Source: Panulirus ornatus (taxonomy: Eukaryota > Arthropoda > Malacostraca > Decapoda > Palinuridae). From it: a stretch of DNA of 64,000 nt. The stretch lies in the NCBI RefSeq assembly GCF_036320965.1, contig NC_092271.1, positions 15,864,096 through 15,928,095 of the forward strand, read 5' to 3'. A program made the position numbers and the translations under genes. Shown piece by piece: positions 60,893-64,000 of the stretch. The notes under the pieces were generated by a model. That model saw only the letters and a program-made list of their open reading frames with translations. It did no database searches and was not told the origin of the DNA. Within the stretch, counting starts at the first letter, position 1, and each line of letters starts with the position of its first letter.

Positions 60893-61300
60893 TTACCTGA
60901 ACATGTTCAGATAACTCATCAATACTGATGGGATGACTATGATCACTTCTAGGATAAGTAATGCATTTAGTTCCACCTTGTTCTTCACACAATATCTATT
61001 TACTGTTGGATATAAGTGAATGGTAAACCATTCTTTAAAAACATCCACTGTGACCCAGGGTATTGTCTTGGGTTGCCAAATAGTAGGGAGATGGTGTTTT
61101 GAATATCCTGTGGTGACTAAATAGTACACCACCAAGAGTGTGAGCTCAAAACCTTTTAAGCTACCACCTAGCAAAACGTCCAGTGGTCTTTCTATGAATC
61201 AAAACCCCTAACAAACTTTTCTTCTTTCAAGATGTATGTTCTCATTAGCATATGCTTCCAGGAAATACCTGTTTCATCCAAAATACATACTCAATGAGCT
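60893..61300 (-). pseudogene. Tigger/pogo-like transposase remnant
   Basis: On the minus strand, DETGISWKHM (about 61249-61278) is followed across frameshifts by EEKFVRGFDS-KDHWTF. Frame 60893-61174 then gives LLGGSLKGFELTLLVVYY, TIPWVTVDVFKEWFTIHLYP and LNALLILEVIIVIPS. This is the order of the DDE transposase core of Tigger/jerky-type elements (DETGL.W, LLLGGNA, W.T..LF..WF, LLLLDNAPSH). The second catalytic Asp position reads Glu/Val, and stops break the frame. Its N-terminal DNA-binding part may be decayed up to 61870. Confidence 0.7.
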
Positions 61301-62393
61301 GTGTAATCATTTTCTTCAATAATACCCTTTAGTATGTTAAGGTAACTGGTTGCTGCTTTGTCATCACCACCAGGAACTTTACTATTTATCTTGATATTGT
61401 GCTAATTGCTATACCTTCGAGCATTCAAGCCAATTACAATCAGCACTAAATGTTTCCAATATGAACTCTTGACATAGTTTTCCTTGTACTGTCAAACAAA
61501 TTCTAAACTTTTTCTTGTATAATCATCATGGAAATCCACAATCTTAACATTCTCTCTAAATTTTCCATAATACCACTCCTGTTAAGTGTGATCTTTCTAA
61601 TGCTTGAAGGTGTAATGCTAAGCCCTTTCCTCAGTTTTCTAAATTGGGAAGACCAAACACTTTGCTAATATCACCAACATATTCACCTACTTCAGAATGT
61701 CTCAAAACATGAAAGTTACCTCTAAACTGACACTCTTCCTTTGCCTCTCCCGGCCAGAAGCACCTCTGTCACTCACTGGGCATTTAGCATATATGTTTAT
61801 GGAGTTATGATAAAGATTTTAAGAAGAGAAGTTAAAAACATGGAATATTGAAAAGTCTGGGATGCATTCACTCTAACTAACCTTTCCATTCAGCACTCTC
61901 CCCAAGTTTTGCTGGGGAAAATGAATAAATGAATTTTAACAAACTATCATTTAGAAAACACACCTTAGAAACTATGGAACAATGAAGACACCAAGGAAAA
62001 AAAATATATAATTCGGCATAAACCCTGCGGAGACAGAGTCACAAGCTCACCCTGGGCAAGGGAAAGGAGTTGTGTTATTGCATAACAATACACATTCTAT
62101 CAACTGAAACACAATCTAACCCATGTAAAAGCCCATGGGGGCCTATTGTTTTTTCATTCTGAGTGCATACCACAGTTCCAAACAAATCATATATGAGGTA
62201 ATGCATGAATATATTGAACAAACTCCAAATTTAAAAAGGTGAGAAAACTGTAGTTACTTTTCCAGATTTGAAAAATGCCATAGCTTTTGAACTAAACAAA
62301 GTATCACTATTTGTTTTTCAAATATACCTAACCATGTACATCAGTGCAATTAATGGGAATACTGATGAGTGTGTGAAAAGAGAGGTCATTATC
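61301..62393. other. No gene recognised
   Basis: Possibly further Tigger-derived sequence up to about 61870. Beyond that AT-rich with no supported feature. Confidence 0.4.
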
Positions 62394-62900
62394 TGCCATG
62401 CAAAAATAGGTAAGTCTGGAGGTATAGTGGTCCCAACAATGTTATCTGGATGAGGAGGGTGGAAGTGTTGGAAATTAAATTTTTAAGGACAGTGTGTGGC
62501 AAGAGTGATGTGTAGTACTAAAAAGAGTGTGGTTGAGAAACCTGAAAAGGGTGTGTTGAAATGGTTTGGGCATACAGAGAGAACAAGAGAAGGGAGGTTG
62601 ACCAAGAGGATATATATGTCAAAGTGAAGGGGACAGAAGTGGAGGATAGTGTGAAAACATTTTGTGTCATTGGGGCCTGAGCATGCATGGGACAGAGTGC
62701 TCTCTGTGGACTGAACCACAAGTGAGTGAAGCATGTGGGGGGAAACCATGGAAAGGTCTGTGGAACCTGATTGTGGATAGAGGGCTGAGGTTTCAATCCG
62801 CTGTACATGGCAGACAGAGAATGAATGTGAACAACTATGGCTTTTCTTCATCTGTTCTTGTTACTATCATTCTAATGCAGAAAATGGCAATCAAGTATGA
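62394..62900 (+). mobile_element. Divergent, decayed LINE-A-related 3' fragment
   Basis: AAATAGGTAAGTCTGGAGGT, GTCCCAACAATGTTATCTGG, GTTGGAAATTAAATTTTTAAG, GGTGTGTTGAAATGGTTTGG, CAAGAGGATATATATGTC and GGGGAAACCATGGAAAGGTC follow the young-copy order of connection region, ORF end and 3' UTR with many gaps. It lacks the tail. Similar in age to 7545-8440. Confidence 0.75.
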
Positions 62901-62954
62901 AAAAATGTAAAAAAGATTTAGAGTGAATGTAAATGATATTTTTGAAGATGTTTT

Positions 62955-63246
62955 TAGCTGCTTGCAAAACAGACAAACAATTATAAAGTACATAATTTTC
63001 TCTTATAATACTAGCTTATACAACATATGAACACTAAACATCGAAAGTTACAGACATTTCAAGAAAAAGACAATAACTGCAGTAAATATACTTGATGAAA
63101 TGAAATGATGAGTATAAGTTTTCAAAGTTTGCAAAACAAACAAAATAATATTAAGCATGTAAATTTCTCTAATAATACCTTGATATACTGAATATGAATA
63201 TTGATGCTTAAAAGATGTGAACATTTCAAACAAAAGGACAATAACT
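62955..63246. repeat. Diverged two-copy ~163-base tandem repeat
   Basis: TTGCAAAACAGACAAACAAT ... AAGACAATAACTGCAG (62959-63080) recurs as TTTGCAAAACAAACAAAATA ... AAGGACAATAACTAG (63128-63248). Shared order includes ATTTCTCTxATAATAC and a GACATTTCAA block. About 70-75% alike by eye. Confidence 0.6.
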
Positions 63247-63352
63247 AGTTTTCTCTCGTTTAATAGTTTGAAAATACACAAAATAGTACCCTATTATCAA
63301 TAATTCTCTAAAAGTCACAGTAATAAAAATAATGATAATAACAGCATAAATT

Positions 63353-63590
63353 TATCCCTGGGGATAGGGGATTAAGAATACTTCCCACGTATTCCATGCG
63401 TGTCGTAGAAGGCGACTAAAAGGGGAGGGAGCGGGGGGCTGGAAATCCTCCCCTCTCGTTTTTTTTTTTTTAATTTTCCAAAAGAAGAGAACAGAGGGGG
63501 CCAGGTGAGGATATTCCAAAAAAAGCCCAGTCCTCTGTTCTTAACGCTACCTCGCTAACGCAGGAAATGGCGAATAGTTTAAAAGAAAAA
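63353..63590 (+). mobile_element. SID element with 13-base target-site duplication
   Basis: The cleanest copy: AACAGCATAAATT stands at 63340-63352 and again at 63591-63603. The element between is 238 bases: TATCCCTGGGGATAGGGG start, AGGAGGCGACT-type block, T-run at 63460-63470, AGGCCCAGTCCTCTG-like, CGCTACCTCGCTAACGCAGG and an A-rich end TTTAAAAGAAAAA. The duplication shows that the 238-base unit itself was inserted by target-primed reverse transcription and defines its ends. Confidence 0.95.
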
Positions 63591-63647
63591 AACAGCATAA
63601 ATTATAAGAAAAACAACAAATGATACAAAAAAGTATATTGCACTCAC

Positions 63648-63832
63648 CAGCCTAGTATCACTAATTGACAATGATGCATGGGTGGTGGGCAGTGAATTCT
63701 TGATTGGTTGGGGCAGCCTGTGTAGTGTGTTCGGGTTGGCATAATAATATCTACAAAGGCCTTAATGGAAAGAGCAGCACATTGTGATTGTTGGGCTGGT
63801 CTACTGGGGTAAGATGTGCCAATGTTGCTTTT
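63648..63832 (-). CDS. Candidate 61-codon exon of unknown gene
   Basis: The minus strand has acceptor GTGCATGCAG before 63832 and a strong donor GTGAGTG at 63647 downward. Between them a single frame stays open (KSNIGTSYPSRPAQQSQ, AALSIKAFVDIIMPTR, TGCPNQSRIHCPPPMHH, CQLVILG) while the other two have stops. Length 185, entering in phase 0 and leaving two bases, so it cannot join the SAM exon directly. No family recognised; chance splice signals are possible. Confidence 0.3.
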
Positions 63833-64000
63833 CTGCATGCACAATGACACCAATGCCTTTTTCAAATATATATGGCAACTCAATTTTCTGTTTTCTTTGA
63901 ACTTTCAACATTATGAACCATGCAAATAGTGGCTTATTCATTGCATACAGTAAAAACGAATGTTTGAAAATTATAATGGTACAAACAATCAGGTTTGGGC

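Overview
The window is an animal nuclear genome segment: spliced genes with GT-AG introns, long (TA)n microsatellites and very dense non-LTR retrotransposons. The best guess is a decapod crustacean. This rests on the argonaute N-terminus, which begins MYPVGQ, on the LINE family and on the TA-rich microsatellites. The species is not resolved. No prokaryotic, viral, CRISPR, rRNA or tRNA feature was seen.

Host genes. (1) The 5' part of a miRNA-class argonaute (AGO1) lies on the minus strand. Exon 1 is 29912-29930 (only 19 coding bases), exon 2 is 15405-15614 (Gly/Pro-rich) and exon 3 is 6405-6610 (start of the N domain). All splice phases agree, giving 145 N-terminal residues; the rest lies beyond base 1. 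(2) A complete mitochondrial ribosomal protein L53 gene (mRpL53) lies on the plus strand with exons 35234-35385, 40938-41050 and 43534-43688 (139 aa). (3) A 63-aa single-pass membrane microprotein (43874-44065) starts 185 bases after the mRpL53 stop. (4) The last exon of a SAM-domain chromatin-type protein, Sfmbt-like, lies on the minus strand at 56649-57283. (5) A weak candidate exon lies at 63648-63832 (minus). AGO1 and mRpL53 are transcribed divergently, with start codons 5.3 kb apart.

Mobile DNA. One RTE-like LINE family (called LINE-A here) accounts for about thirty fragments in both orientations, mostly 5'-truncated. The most complete copy is 53865-56288 (minus; endonuclease plus half of the RT). 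The longest clean RT reading frames are 12511-13734 (minus) and 33143-34174 (plus). A 240-base repeat (called SID here, short internally deleted element) recurs at least 14 times. Its first ~190 bases match the LINE-A 5' end and its last ~50 bases match the LINE-A 3' tail, so it looks like an internally deleted non-autonomous derivative. The copy at 63353-63590 has a 13-base target-site duplication. Other elements are a Penelope-like element with ~380-base inverted terminal repeats (17217-18606), decayed jockey/CR1-like pieces (14270-15300, 57720-58110) and a Tigger/pogo transposase remnant (60893-61300).

Layout. 1-4.9 kb: old ~180-base satellite hit by LINEs. 5-30 kb: AGO1 introns packed with LINE-A, SID, PLE and (TA)n. 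30-35 kb: intergenic. 35-44 kb: mRpL53 and the microprotein. 41.9-51.8 kb: a nearly identical 4.94-kb tandem duplication carrying mRpL53 exon 3 and the microprotein. Its junction falls inside a chimeric LINE-A copy, as expected from unequal crossing-over between LINE copies or from an assembly artefact. 52-56.3 kb: two minus-strand LINE-A copies. 56.6-64 kb: SAM gene and probable introns with older repeats.
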